DNA of 64,000 bases from the NCBI RefSeq assembly GCF_009832865.1, contig NZ_CP047130.1, forward strand, positions 2,418,001 to 2,482,000, given 5' to 3'. The translations under genes and the position numbers were made by a program. Positions 53,573 through 63,880 of the stretch are shown here, in pieces. The stretch is from Colwellia sp. 20A7 (GTDB lineage Bacteria; Pseudomonadota; Gammaproteobacteria; Enterobacterales; Alteromonadaceae). The stretch's first letter is position 1, and every line of letters starts with the position of its first letter. The notes below the pieces were generated by a model. It made no database searches and was not told where the DNA came from. It was given only the letters and a program-made list of their open reading frames with translations.

Positions 53573-55648
53573 CTAAATTGAATAACTAATGCTAAGCGAT
53601 ACGTAATCACGATCTTCCATTTGGTTAGTCGTGCCAACACCATCGAAGAAGCTGTTATAGTTTATATCTGCTTTCCAGGTGCTTTGATAATCAAAAGTAA
53701 AACCAAGCGCTACAGATTTTCTATCTTCAATAAATAAAAATAATGGATCAGGCGTTATGCCCTTCACATCATGTGAAAAAACGATGCGAGGACTTACATT
53801 AACACCAGCAAAAACGTTGGTGTAATCAAGCTTACCTACCATTTTATAACCCCAAGCAAATGCAGTTGGAAATGGGTTTGTCTCTATACCATTTTGTAAA
53901 CCTAACTCTAAGCCTGGTGCTGCAGCAACACCGCCGTTTCTCGACGTACCCGGACCATTCAAACGTAATACATCTTCATCAGGCATATCACTGATATTGA
54001 TACCACCAATCTCAATTAAACCAACAAATTGGCTTGCACCTAACATTGGGCCAAATAAATGGGTGATAGTCATTTGAGCTTGAACAGTATCCGCTAAAAT
54101 AAAGCCATCTGCCGTTACACCTGATGCATAAGGTAGACCCGTTGTAGTATCATTAAGTTGAGATACATTGTTTAAATCATCTCTTAAGCCAGCATTAAAC
54201 AATTGTTGTGGCATTGCAGCAAAAAGTAATTCAACATCATCAATTTGTAGCGGTTCATCTTCACGATAACTAATTTCACCGGCAACCGCGGTATTTCCTA
54301 ATGTAGTATTAAAACTCATTGCATACATTTTAATATCTTCAGGATAAGCAAGTTTTACGTGTGAAAAAGTACTAAGATCATAAAGGTTTTCTGTGGTGAT
54401 TTGACTTGTGGCTATTTGTGCAAGATCAGCACCTATAGAGCCCGCACCAAAGTCAGCTGTTTGTCCTGAAAATAATGGACGACGACTATGGTAGTTTACA
54501 TAATACAAACTTAATTCTGTTTCATTTAACTCAGGTAAATACCAAGATAAACGTAAACCATATTGACCACCATTTTCTGGTTGCCATTCAGCTGTTTTAC
54601 CTGGCGAACGAAGCGTTACTTTAGTTGGGTAAGCTAAGTAAGCCTGAGCAGCAGATGCACTGTCTATTGAACCTGATCTTAATAAATCACCAAGTTGATT
54701 TAAACCAGCCATTAACGTATTAACATCAATATCAGGGTTTCCAGAGAACCCTAATTGTACATTGTTATTATCGCCGCCATCACCAGCAAAATCATTTGTA
54801 GAAAAATAACTGCCCGGTGGTGGTAAAATAGTTTTTTCCCAAGAGTATTGATAAAAGGCTTCAATATTAAAGTTTTCTGTAATACCTATAGATCCCCACA
54901 CTGCACCAAATGGAATAAAAGCTTCTTTTAACTCAGCTCCTGGTGCTCTTAAGCGCGAAATATCTACCGGGTTAATTTCACTAATACCATGACCAATAAG
55001 GGTACTTTCACCCCAACTAATCACTTGTTGTCCAACACGAACAGAAAATGGCATATCGCCTATGTCAAAGTTACCGTAAACATAAGCATCAAGTATACGT
55101 ACATCAGCACACACTTGTTTTTTAGCTTCGCTGTCATTACACGGATCATTAGCTTGACCACTAATTTGGTTGGTCCAATCTCTGTCGCTATCCATCATGG
55201 CAAAATCGTAATAATACATACCACGTACGAATACGCCCATACCATCATAATGAATATCTAACTCGTGTGTCCCTTTAAGGATTTGTGAAAATGATTCTCC
55301 AGCATCGTAATTTAAATTACCATTATCACCATTCGCAGAATAACCACCCTGACCTTGCCAGATGGTTTCTTTAGTTGGATTGGCATTAAATACCGCATTG
55401 TATTGACTGAAATCAAGACCGTTATTAGGATTGTTCGCGATCGCGACGTTATCATTCCAATTTCGGTTCTCAGTTCTCCAGCTGCTACCAGCACTGAAAG
55501 TAGAATCAAAATTAACTTCTACATCACCAAATTCCCATCTGGCCGCCTGTGCACTATTTAGACTTGTACCTAAAAGTGTCATTGAAAGTGCTGCAGCAAT
55601 ACCAACTGCTATTGGTTTTTTAGAAAACCTGCGAGGGTTATTTTTCAT
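53573..55648 (-). CDS. DUF1302 family outer-membrane beta-barrel protein
   Basis: A 691-residue protein with a signal peptide (VGIAAALSMTLLGTSLNSAQA). It begins RWEFGDVEVNFDSTFSAGSSWRT and continues GQQVISWGESTLIGHGISEI with NPVDISRLRAPGAELKEA, the DUF1302 hallmarks. The C-terminus YVSLSISYSI is an outer-membrane barrel end. It is probably a channel for hydrophobic substrates; DUF1302 and DUF1329 are nearly always neighbours. It heads the run and has a 418-bp upstream region for its promoter. Confidence 0.92.
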   Translation of the reverse strand: MKNNPRRFSKKPIAVGIAAALSMTLLGTSLNSAQAARWEFGDVEVNFDSTFSAGSSWRTENRNWNDNVAIANNPNNGLDFSQYNAVFNANPTKETIWQGQGGYSANGDNGNLNYDAGESFSQILKGTHELDIHYDGMGVFVRGMYYYDFAMMDSDRDWTNQISGQANDPCNDSEAKKQVCADVRILDAYVYGNFDIGDMPFSVRVGQQVISWGESTLIGHGISEINPVDISRLRAPGAELKEAFIPFGAVWGSIGITENFNIEAFYQYSWEKTILPPPGSYFSTNDFAGDGGDNNNVQLGFSGNPDIDVNTLMAGLNQLGDLLRSGSIDSASAAQAYLAYPTKVTLRSPGKTAEWQPENGGQYGLRLSWYLPELNETELSLYYVNYHSRRPLFSGQTADFGAGSIGADLAQIATSQITTENLYDLSTFSHVKLAYPEDIKMYAMSFNTTLGNTAVAGEISYREDEPLQIDDVELLFAAMPQQLFNAGLRDDLNNVSQLNDTTTGLPYASGVTADGFILADTVQAQMTITHLFGPMLGASQFVGLIEIGGINISDMPDEDVLRLNGPGTSRNGGVAAAPGLELGLQNGIETNPFPTAFAWGYKMVGKLDYTNVFAGVNVSPRIVFSHDVKGITPDPLFLFIEDRKSVALGFTFDYQSTWKADINYNSFFDGVGTTNQMEDRDYVSLSISYSI

Positions 55649-56066
55649 ATTCTGTTTCTCCCCTGAAGCGAATCAAATAATTTAAAATCTTACTTTTCTA
55701 GCTAATACTTAAAAAGTAGATATTTACCAAAACTTAAAATCGTTATTTATTTTTATTTATTAACTACAAATGTGAAGATTAATACACAATTTGATAGTTA
55801 GCCAATAATTGCATCATTTTCATTAGGTAGCAAGTGTAAAAACAATAGTTAAATGGCTGTAATATAATGATTTGCAGATAGTTATATCACATAAACTATC
55901 AGACGTTTAAAACATTCGTTTGAAAAATAAAAATACCCATGGAATATATTATAACTAAGTTAATGAAATAACGGTTGTTTCTATACAAATATCAGATCAA
56001 ACAAGTCGCCCAATGGTCTGACCTCTGTTTAAAGCTATTGCTCTATTGGGTTGAAAATAATTATTT
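55649..56066. other. Intergenic region upstream of the DUF1302 operon
   Basis: 418 bp of AT-rich sequence with no ORF, RNA gene or clear repeat recognised. It presumably holds the DUF1302-DUF1329 promoter and the 3' flank of the DUF2835 gene. Confidence 0.4.
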
Positions 56067-56282
56067 TTATGATAATTTTTTTAAAGATAAAAATTTATTA
56101 TTTTGCGTTTCTAAGCAAAATTGGCCATAAACTCCATTACTTGTTAAATGATTCCGCAAATGCATCGCTGGAAATTTAACCTTTGTCCCTAAATTAGTAG
56201 TCACGACTATTGACAAAATTTCTCCACGGTAATAAGGAAAAAATTCTTCTGTAGATATGTTTAATGAAAAGTAGTACTTCAT
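56067..56282 (-). CDS. DUF2835 family protein
   Basis: A 71-residue protein. ATG 56282 is chosen because MKYYFSLNISTEEFFPYYRG is the standard DUF2835 start; an upstream TTG-type start at 56333 would add 17 unrelated residues. The remaining core reads VKFPAMHLRNHLTSNGVYGQ and FCLETQNNKFLSLKKL. Small cytosolic family of unknown function restricted to gammaproteobacteria. It lies 67 bp downstream of pepN on the same strand. Confidence 0.87.
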   Translation of the reverse strand: MKYYFSLNISTEEFFPYYRGEILSIVVTTNLGTKVKFPAMHLRNHLTSNGVYGQFCLETQNNKFLSLKKLS

Positions 56283-56349
56283 GCTATGTTCATTCTTTAA
56301 AAATATAGACTGATGCACGCATAAATACCACACCAGTCTATGATTGAGC

Positions 56350-58935
56350 TTACATTGTTAGTGATGCATCTAATTTTTCTTTTAAGTCATTAGACAGATG
56401 AGGCAGCGCCTGTAATTTAATTAATTGAGCCTTCATTAGTTCTTTATGTGGCTGGGCAAAACTATTAAATTGAATAAGCGGTGTTATTAACCTAGATGCT
56501 ACCTGTGGGTTAATGGCATTAAGTGCAGCAATTTTATCTGCAAGAAATTTATATCCCTTACCTGAGGTACAATGAAAATATTTTGGATTATTCATCGCAA
56601 AAGCACCAATTAATGATCTCGCTCTATTGGGGTTTTTCAATGTAAAAAGTTTATGTTCTGTTAAATTGGTCAACTGAGTAAAAATATCTTCACTAGCAAG
56701 ACTAACAGATAATGAGAACCATTTATCCATAACTAAAGATGTATCTTGCCACTTATCTTCAAAAGCTTTCATTTGCGCCGAAAAGCCTGCTAAATTGTAT
56801 TTTGCACTACAGCTTAATGCAGCAAGTGAATCGGTCATATTATCTGATTCATTAAATTGTTCATCAACTAAAGCAGCGTGTTGTTCTAAAGAGGCTAAGT
56901 AATGTAAACAAATATTTTTTAATGCTTTATTCGCAGTAACTTCTGCTTCAGATAAACCTGCTTTCTGTAACAGTGCCTGACAATCACGTAACTTTTGCAA
57001 TAAAGGTTTTTCTATTCCTTTTGCAATAAATAAAGAAAGTTTTTGTAATGCACTAACTAAACTAACAGGGTCAACCTGGTCAATTATATCGGCGGCCTCA
57101 TCAAAGCTAGGTAGCATCAACTGTTCAGCAATAAAAGCTGCATCATCGTTCGAGTTCAATAGTTCGGTAAAACAGGTTAAAAGCTGGGTGGGAATAACAA
57201 ATTCAGGTATTAACGTTAGCGATTTAATGTAAGACATTAATAACTTTTGCCCTGCATCCCAACGACAAAAACTATTATTTGCGTTAGAAATAATGGTAAA
57301 TAAATCATTATCATCTTGAGCGAAATTAACTTTAACGGGTGCACTAAAATCAGCTAATAATGCAATAGTTGGTTTAGTTTTAAAGCCTTTAAACTGCCAA
57401 GTTTGATCATCACCTGTTAATTCAACCATATGTTCTTGAACCGTTATTTTGCCATTATCATTAACAATTAGTTCCATTTTTATAGGAATATGTAGTGCTT
57501 GAGGTGCAACTTGCTTAGTGGTAATAGGTGATTGCTGTGCTAATGTTAAACTGTAAACGCCCGTGTCATCAAAGTGTTCACTTACTCTAATAGAAGGCGT
57601 GCCTGATTGGCTATACCAAAGCTTAAATTGTGACAGATCTTTATTTGAGGCATCACTCATGGCATTGATGAAGTCGTCACAAGTAACCGCCATTCCATCA
57701 AAACGTTTAAAGTAGAGATCCATACCCAATCTAAAGTTGTCCTTACCTAATAAGGTATGGAGCATACGAATAACTTCAGCACCTTTTTCGTACACAGTTA
57801 AGGTGTAAAAATTATTCATCTCCAATACTTTTTCTGGACGAATAGGATGTGCCATTGGTCCAGCATCTTCAGAAAACTGTTGTGATCGTAATACTCGTAC
57901 ATTTTGAATACGTGTTACTGCACTTGAATGCATATCAGCACTAAATTGTTGATCACGAAAAACCGTTAAGCCTTCTTTTAAACTAAGTTGAAACCAATCT
58001 CGACAAGTAACTCGGTTCCCGGTCCAGTTATGAAAATATTCATGTGCTATAACCGCTTCAATATTGAAATAATCGCTGTCAGTCGCGCAATCTTTATCAG
58101 CCAAAACATATTTACTATTAAAAACATTTAAACCTTTATTTTCCATGGCGCCCATATTGAAGAAATCAACGGCAACAATCATGTAAATATCAAGATCATA
58201 TTCTAATCCAAATGTTTGTTCGTCCCATTCCATAGATTTTTTTAACGAGGCCATTGCATGTTCAGATTTATGCAAATTACCTTTATCTACGAATATCTCT
58301 AAAGAAACATTGCGGCCTGAACAAGTCGTAAAATTATCAGATAGCAAATCAAAATCTCCCGCTACCAATGCAAACAAGTAGCAAGGTTTTGGGAAGGGAT
58401 CATGCCAAGTAACAAAGTGTTTATTGTTGTCTAAGTTACCCTGTTCAATTTTATTACCATTAGACAATAGGTAAGGATATAGTGATTTATCCGCAATAAC
58501 TTTTGTCGTAAAAATAGCCATCACATCGGGTCTGTCTAAATAATAACTAATACGACGAAAACCTTCAGCCTCACATTGGGTGCAGAACGCATCACCTGAT
58601 TTAAATAAACCTTCTAAAGAAGTATTTTCAACAGGGTTGATACGAGTAACAACAGTCAGTTTAAAGTTATTTTCTAAGGTAGTTAAAGATAAACTATTAT
58701 CTACTAACTGATAATGCTCTGTAGATAGCTGTTCATCGTTAATATAAAGAGCTATTAACGTAAGTTGTTCGCCGTTTAATACAAGTGCTTCTTGGTGATC
58801 TCCTTGACGAGAAACAGCCATTTCATTAATAACTCTGGTACTTGTATCGTCAAGTTCAACGGTTAAATTAACCGTTTCTATTTTGAATGGAGATGGGCGG
58901 TAATCCGCTAAGAAATGTGCAGTAGTTTGAGACAT
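56350..58935 (-). CDS. pepN: Aminopeptidase N
   Basis: An 861-residue M1 zinc metalloprotease that removes N-terminal residues from peptides in the cytosol. GAMENKGLNVFNSKY (substrate-binding GAMEN) is near residues 263-277; the zinc motif HEYFHNWTGNRVTCRDWFQL is near 297-316 with the second Glu in LKEGLTVFRDQ. The C-terminal DUF3458-type Ig and helical domains are present. Length is close to E. coli PepN (870). No signal peptide. It lies between DUF2835 and nhaC on the same strand. Confidence 0.96.
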   Translation of the reverse strand: MSQTTAHFLADYRPSPFKIETVNLTVELDDTSTRVINEMAVSRQGDHQEALVLNGEQLTLIALYINDEQLSTEHYQLVDNSLSLTTLENNFKLTVVTRINPVENTSLEGLFKSGDAFCTQCEAEGFRRISYYLDRPDVMAIFTTKVIADKSLYPYLLSNGNKIEQGNLDNNKHFVTWHDPFPKPCYLFALVAGDFDLLSDNFTTCSGRNVSLEIFVDKGNLHKSEHAMASLKKSMEWDEQTFGLEYDLDIYMIVAVDFFNMGAMENKGLNVFNSKYVLADKDCATDSDYFNIEAVIAHEYFHNWTGNRVTCRDWFQLSLKEGLTVFRDQQFSADMHSSAVTRIQNVRVLRSQQFSEDAGPMAHPIRPEKVLEMNNFYTLTVYEKGAEVIRMLHTLLGKDNFRLGMDLYFKRFDGMAVTCDDFINAMSDASNKDLSQFKLWYSQSGTPSIRVSEHFDDTGVYSLTLAQQSPITTKQVAPQALHIPIKMELIVNDNGKITVQEHMVELTGDDQTWQFKGFKTKPTIALLADFSAPVKVNFAQDDNDLFTIISNANNSFCRWDAGQKLLMSYIKSLTLIPEFVIPTQLLTCFTELLNSNDDAAFIAEQLMLPSFDEAADIIDQVDPVSLVSALQKLSLFIAKGIEKPLLQKLRDCQALLQKAGLSEAEVTANKALKNICLHYLASLEQHAALVDEQFNESDNMTDSLAALSCSAKYNLAGFSAQMKAFEDKWQDTSLVMDKWFSLSVSLASEDIFTQLTNLTEHKLFTLKNPNRARSLIGAFAMNNPKYFHCTSGKGYKFLADKIAALNAINPQVASRLITPLIQFNSFAQPHKELMKAQLIKLQALPHLSNDLKEKLDASLTM

Positions 58936-58962
58936 AAATGATCCAAATATCTGATAAAAACA

Positions 58963-58986
58963 AACCTACCTTATCAAAGGTAGGTT
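58963..58986 (-). terminator. Terminator of nhaC
   Basis: AACCTACCTT and AAGGTAGGTT pair in a 10-bp stem with a short loop; a T-rich stretch follows on the minus strand. It separates nhaC from pepN. Confidence 0.8.
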
Positions 58987-58995
58987 GAAAAATAG

Positions 58996-60477
58996 TTATA
59001 CACTTTCATCTAACTTTTTAATTTTAAACCCTGTATAAGCATATATAACAGCAATAACTGGATTTATTAGGTTAAAAAAACAATAAAATATGTAGTCATA
59101 AGAAGTGAGAGCAAGTGCGCCAAACATAAATGCGCCACAAGTATTCCAAGGAATTAAAGGAGAAGTAATGGTACCTGAATCTTCCAGTGTTCTACTGAGT
59201 ACCGTAGGATGAAGTCCACGACGATGATATTCTTCTTTAAACATTCTACCAGGCATCACAATAGCCATGTATTGATCGGCTGTGATTAAGTTAGTACCAA
59301 TACACGTTGCCATTGTACTCGTAATTAAACTACCAACTGATTTAGCCGTTTTTAAAATCGTTTCAACAAATTTAGCTAACATACCAAGGCGCTCTAACAC
59401 TGCACCAAAACTTAAAGCACACATAACTAACCAAATAGTATTTAACATACTAGACATGCCGCCACGGCTTAGTAATTTATCAATTTCGCCATTGCCAGTG
59501 TTAACTACTATTCCATCAAAAAAAGCAGTCCAAATAATGGTTATATAGGCAGTAGAATTTGAAATACCTTTTTCTGCCATCGACAGAATTAACTCTTGTT
59601 GAAAAATTCCTGACCAAATAGCACCAATAATGGCACCTATTGCAACGGCTGGAAATGCTGGCATTTTTTTGAAAGCTAACACTAACAAAATAAGTAAAGG
59701 GATTAAATTATATACAGAGATATTATAGGTTTGGTCTAAGGTAGAGGTTAATTTTTGAATAGCATCTGTACTCTCTACATTTCCTGAAGAATGATTAAAA
59801 CCAATAATTAAAAACAAAATTAAAGCAATTACAATGGAAGGAATTGTCGTCCACAACATATAACGTATATGATCAAATAACTCACTACCGGCTACTGCGG
59901 GAGCTAAGTTAGTTGTTTCTGACAGTGGTGATAATTTATCGCCAAAATAAGCACCCGAGATAACAGCACCTGCGGTAACCGCAGTAGACATTTCAAAGCC
60001 ATTTGAAATGCCAATAAAAGCGACACCGACTGTGGCAGCCGTCGTCCAAGAGCTACCTATACTCATTGCAACAATACCACAAACAAGACAACAAGCAGCA
60101 TAAAACCAGCTTGGATCGATAATTTGTAATCCATAATAAATCATTGTTGGTACAGTGCCTGAAAGTAACCAGGTTCCGATAAGTGCGCCAACGGTTAAGA
60201 GAATTAAGATTGCTCCTAATGAAATAGAAATACCTTTAACTATCGCTTCTTCAATTTCACCCCACTGATGCCCATTTTTTAGGCCAATAAGAATAGCAAT
60301 CCCCATAGATAGCAATAGTGCTATTTGATTTGGGCCAAAGGAGGAGTTATCTGCAAAATAAGATACTGAAGCGGTAAGCATAATCACCAAAGCGATTAAA
60401 GGAATAACAGAGTCCAACATAGTGGGTTCTTTGCTATCTATTGGCGATTGATTTTCTTGTGGTACTTGATTTGACAT
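58996..60477 (-). CDS. nhaC: NhaC-family Na+/H+ antiporter
   Basis: A 493-residue inner-membrane protein with 11-12 spans. NhaC signatures: GSSWTTAATVGVAFIGIS near residues 155-172, SGAYFGDKLSPLSETTNLAP near 183-202, WTAFFDGIVVNTGNGEIDKL and TNLITADQYMAIVMPGRMF. The antiporter exports Na+ in exchange for H+, fitting a marine host. The start ATG at 60477 is followed by a polar N-terminus. It is a single gene flanked by terminators on each side. Confidence 0.93.
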   Translation of the reverse strand: MSNQVPQENQSPIDSKEPTMLDSVIPLIALVIMLTASVSYFADNSSFGPNQIALLLSMGIAILIGLKNGHQWGEIEEAIVKGISISLGAILILLTVGALIGTWLLSGTVPTMIYYGLQIIDPSWFYAACCLVCGIVAMSIGSSWTTAATVGVAFIGISNGFEMSTAVTAGAVISGAYFGDKLSPLSETTNLAPAVAGSELFDHIRYMLWTTIPSIVIALILFLIIGFNHSSGNVESTDAIQKLTSTLDQTYNISVYNLIPLLILLVLAFKKMPAFPAVAIGAIIGAIWSGIFQQELILSMAEKGISNSTAYITIIWTAFFDGIVVNTGNGEIDKLLSRGGMSSMLNTIWLVMCALSFGAVLERLGMLAKFVETILKTAKSVGSLITSTMATCIGTNLITADQYMAIVMPGRMFKEEYHRRGLHPTVLSRTLEDSGTITSPLIPWNTCGAFMFGALALTSYDYIFYCFFNLINPVIAVIYAYTGFKIKKLDESV

Positions 60478-60582
60478 ATTATGAAATAACCTTTTATGTT
60501 CGTTTTTATTATTTTTTATGTATGCTCTATATTTTGATTATTTATTCACTTTAAATAAATATAAATACCTTATCCCTAAGGC

Positions 60583-60611
60583 AAGAAAGCCGCCCTTAGG
60601 GCGGCTTTCTT
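60583..60611 (-). terminator. Terminator of prc
   Basis: A 13-bp perfect stem, AAGAAAGCCGCCC and GGGCGGCTTTCTT, with a 3-base loop, 14 bp after the prc stop. Confidence 0.85.
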
Positions 60612-60624
60612 AATTCTATCTTTT

Positions 60625-62802
60625 CTATTTTTTAGCTATTTTACTTAAATTGACAAAGTCAAAGGTAATACGCGCCGTTTCATCAAGAAATGGGTCTAGC
60701 TCATCTAAGTCATCAGGTAAATCATCTAAGTCTTTAACTGGCTCTTTACCCATCCTAACTAGTCGTTCATTATTCCTAATAAGTCGATCATTTTTACGCT
60801 CTTCACGTTTATTTTTACGTTTTTCTAAATTCAATGAAATAGTTTTATCATCTTTTTCAGCTTTATACGTTTCAATATCTTCCAGCAAATAGTTAAATTC
60901 ACTATTATCCTTAATTCTATTTTGGTATGACGAGGTTAAATAAGTAACATCTTTCGTCACATCATGTAGTTTAGAATATTGAGCTTTATCAATCTGATCC
61001 CATGGTAGCGCGTTTTCTTCTTTACTTTCGCCCCACTCTTCAGGATTTACCGCAGTTGGAAAAGCGATATCAGGTAGAACGCCCCGGTGCTGTGTGCTGC
61101 CACCATTAATTCTATAAAATTTTGCGATAGTGTATTGGATACTACCTAATGGATTTTCGTATAAGTCATATACACGACCTAAACCACGGTGCTGCTGTAC
61201 AGTACCTTTTCCAAAGGTATGCTCGCCTACAATCACTCCACGGCCATAATCTTGTATAGCAGCCGCAAAAATTTCAGAAGCAGATGCGCTATATCTATCA
61301 ACCATTACAGTGAGTGGCCCGTCATAATAACTAATTCCATCTTTATCACGATGGACATCAACACGATTAGCACCATTTCTTATTTGAACAACAGGACCTT
61401 TATCAATAAACAAGCCCGTTAATAATGTTGCTTCTGGTAAAGAGCCGCCACCATTACCACGTAAATCAATAATGATACCTTGCACGTCTTGTTCTTTTAA
61501 CTTCTCAATTTCTTTTTTTACATCGCTTGATAAGTTGTTATAAAAACTAGGAATTGTAATTACTCCTAATTTCTCACCCTCTTTAACATGTTCAATTTTA
61601 GGGATAACTTTCGCTTTAACTTTCTCTGCTTCAGCGTTGTCAACATCTTCATTATCAACTTCAGCTTTTTCAATACCGCTGCCTTTGAAATAAATTTCAG
61701 ATTTAGCCGCTTTGTTTTCTAATTTAATTTTATCTCTAACGATAGTGACTTCTTTTACTTCAGATATATCATCTGACTCACCAGATAAAACCTGAAGTCT
61801 AACAGTAGTCCCTTTAGGTCCTTTAATTTTCTCAACTACATCATCTAAACGCCAACCGATAACATCTTCAAAATCTTTATCGGCTTGTGCTACGCCAACA
61901 ATACGATCTTTTGGTTTTAAGGCTTTAGATGAGTCAGCAGGACCGCCACTTACTACACTTTGAATAACAGTATAATCTTCTTCTGCACGTAAAACTGCAC
62001 CAATACCTTCAAGTGATAAATTCATTTCCATTTGAAAACGTTCAGCATTACGAGGAGATAAATATGAAGTATGTGGCTCTACAACACGAGCAAAGCTATT
62101 CATAAGAAGTTGAAAAACATCCTCACTTTCACTTTGTTTAATGCGTTTTATTGCATATTTGTAACGTTTGGTAAGTACTTTTTGTGTATCTGGCCACTCT
62201 TTACCTGCTAGTAACAAGTTCAATACGTCTGACTTAACCTTGATTCGCCATAGTTCATCTAGTTCAGCGGTAGAAGTTGGCCAAGCAGCTTCTTCACGAT
62301 CATAAGCGTAAACATCATCTTTATTAAAATCAAAAGGTGATTTTTGAGCTTTCTCATCGTCCGAATCAACAGCAACTCCTTCAGAGTTAATTAAATCAAG
62401 GGCATATTGATAACGCTCTAAACGACGTTGCATATTTAAATTATAAATATCATAAGCAGCGGATAACTGTCCACGAGCAAATACATCATCGAAATCTAAA
62501 CTCTGTTTTTGAAGTTCTGTAATATCAGATGCTAAAAAAACATTCCTAGAGTAATCAAGTTGTTTAATAAAACGATCGAAAACATCTTGAGAAAGAGCTT
62601 CATCAATTTTTACTTTCTTGTAATGGCCTCGCGTAAACCTTGCCGTAATACGTTTTGTTGCGGTAACATGCTGAGATTCAGGTGCAAGTACCGGCAGTGT
62701 TAATTCTTTAGCTGTATCTTCAAATGCAAAAGCACTATAGCTACCTATTGAAAAACTTACCGATAAAGATACGGCAAGTGCTATACGACAAAATTTTTGC
62801 AT
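60625..62802 (-). CDS. prc: Carboxy-terminal processing protease (Tsp/Prc)
   Basis: A 725-residue periplasmic S41 protease that degrades tagged or misfolded envelope proteins. ATG 62802 is preferred: GGAG lies eight bases upstream, against two for the ATG at 62808. The signal peptide ends near YSAFA. A PDZ domain (SLEGIGAVLRAEEDYTVIQS, VSGGPADSSKALKPKDRIVG) precedes the S41 core: LRGNGGGSLPEA, catalytic Ser in DRYSASASEIFAAAIQDYG and Lys in GKGTVQQHRG. An insertion rich in acidic residues follows the PDZ. It is 67 bp downstream of proQ, the usual pairing. Confidence 0.95.
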   Translation of the reverse strand: MQKFCRIALAVSLSVSFSIGSYSAFAFEDTAKELTLPVLAPESQHVTATKRITARFTRGHYKKVKIDEALSQDVFDRFIKQLDYSRNVFLASDITELQKQSLDFDDVFARGQLSAAYDIYNLNMQRRLERYQYALDLINSEGVAVDSDDEKAQKSPFDFNKDDVYAYDREEAAWPTSTAELDELWRIKVKSDVLNLLLAGKEWPDTQKVLTKRYKYAIKRIKQSESEDVFQLLMNSFARVVEPHTSYLSPRNAERFQMEMNLSLEGIGAVLRAEEDYTVIQSVVSGGPADSSKALKPKDRIVGVAQADKDFEDVIGWRLDDVVEKIKGPKGTTVRLQVLSGESDDISEVKEVTIVRDKIKLENKAAKSEIYFKGSGIEKAEVDNEDVDNAEAEKVKAKVIPKIEHVKEGEKLGVITIPSFYNNLSSDVKKEIEKLKEQDVQGIIIDLRGNGGGSLPEATLLTGLFIDKGPVVQIRNGANRVDVHRDKDGISYYDGPLTVMVDRYSASASEIFAAAIQDYGRGVIVGEHTFGKGTVQQHRGLGRVYDLYENPLGSIQYTIAKFYRINGGSTQHRGVLPDIAFPTAVNPEEWGESKEENALPWDQIDKAQYSKLHDVTKDVTYLTSSYQNRIKDNSEFNYLLEDIETYKAEKDDKTISLNLEKRKNKREERKNDRLIRNNERLVRMGKEPVKDLDDLPDDLDELDPFLDETARITFDFVNLSKIAKK

Positions 62803-62869
62803 GCACATTACTCCAAACTATAATTAACCAAACTATGACTAATATTCAAACTAAATAACCAAGATTTGA

Positions 62870-63550
62870 TTACGAATATATATTTTGCATTTGTGTTTTA
62901 ATGGTCATGCCTGAGTCAAGTTGAACACTAATATCTTTCCCTGCAATTTCAGTAATAGTTGCATTCATAGGCGAATTACCTAGTTGAACTTTTACTTTGT
63001 TACCTACCTTTATTGTAGCTGAATCTACTTTTTTCAATGGTGGTAATTCTTTTTTTACTTCTTTGCGTTTAGCTGATTTAACTGACTTAAATTTAGCTGA
63101 ATCACGCTTTGTATCATCAGAAGCTTTATCATTACTTTTAAATGAGCTAGCTTTTGCTGAATTAGTTTTAGGAGCTCTTTTATCACCTTGATCTTTTTTA
63201 TTAGATGTAGGTGTTTTACCAAACTTTTCTTGGCTTTCTTTTAATGTTTTGCTCGCATAATTTGCTTGCTCTTCATCAATTTCAGCAACGTCCTTTCCAT
63301 CAATATCAACACGGAAAGCACCGGTTTTTATCGCTTTAAGATAACGCCAACTACTCGTGTAATGTCTTAATGCTTGACGTAAACGAGTTTTGCTAACCGT
63401 TTCATCATCACTTAGCTTTTCAGCTAAATCTTGGAATATCCCCACTTTTAATGGTTTTACTGGACCTTTAATAGAAAAACATTCTGGAAATTTTTCTGTT
63501 AAATAGGTAATGATATCTTTAGTGCTTATACGTTTAATTTCAGTTTCCAT
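62870..63550 (-). CDS. proQ: RNA chaperone ProQ
   Basis: A 226-residue RNA-binding protein. The N-terminal FinO/ProQ domain holds YLTEKFPECFSIKGPVKPLK, VGIFQDLAEKLSDDE and LRQALRHYTSSWRYLKAI (residues about 11-76). A lysine-rich unstructured linker (residues 110-170) follows, then a C-terminal SH3-like domain (VGNKVKVQLGNSPMNATITE). ProQ binds structured sRNAs and mRNA 3' ends. It sits upstream of prc on the same strand. Confidence 0.95.
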   Translation of the reverse strand: METEIKRISTKDIITYLTEKFPECFSIKGPVKPLKVGIFQDLAEKLSDDETVSKTRLRQALRHYTSSWRYLKAIKTGAFRVDIDGKDVAEIDEEQANYASKTLKESQEKFGKTPTSNKKDQGDKRAPKTNSAKASSFKSNDKASDDTKRDSAKFKSVKSAKRKEVKKELPPLKKVDSATIKVGNKVKVQLGNSPMNATITEIAGKDISVQLDSGMTIKTQMQNIYS

Positions 63551-63589
63551 AAATACAACTTTTATACAGTTTCAGTTAAATAGTTTAAA

Positions 63590-63880
63590 TTAATAATCTT
63601 GTGTTTGTAGGTGCTGGTCTCGATTCTCTAAGATATTACGACACCAATCATAAATATCATCAGATTCTACATCAGGTAATTCATCTTGCCCAATCCAGTA
63701 ATCCCATATTAAAGCCAATAGCTGCTCTAATACTTCAGTCTCTATATCTTCTTCTGCTAAGTCATAGAATGTATGGTAAATTTCATTGATTTTCTCAACA
63801 GCCATCTCTTCTTGACCATCCCAGTCACCGACAATTTCCTCAGTGACTAGATAGTCATGTATAACTACAAATTCTTTCAT
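63590..63880 (-). CDS. Small acidic conserved hypothetical protein
   Basis: A 96-residue very acidic protein (many D/E; for example YDLAEEDIETEVLEQLLALI). No family was recognised and no signal peptide or membrane span is seen. Its ATG overlaps the stop of the upstream GAF-domain gene (ATGA at 63877-63880), and proQ follows after 39 bp. The GAF-hypothetical-proQ-prc order suggests one operon. Confidence 0.7.
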   Translation of the reverse strand: MKEFVVIHDYLVTEEIVGDWDGQEEMAVEKINEIYHTFYDLAEEDIETEVLEQLLALIWDYWIGQDELPDVESDDIYDWCRNILENRDQHLQTQDY

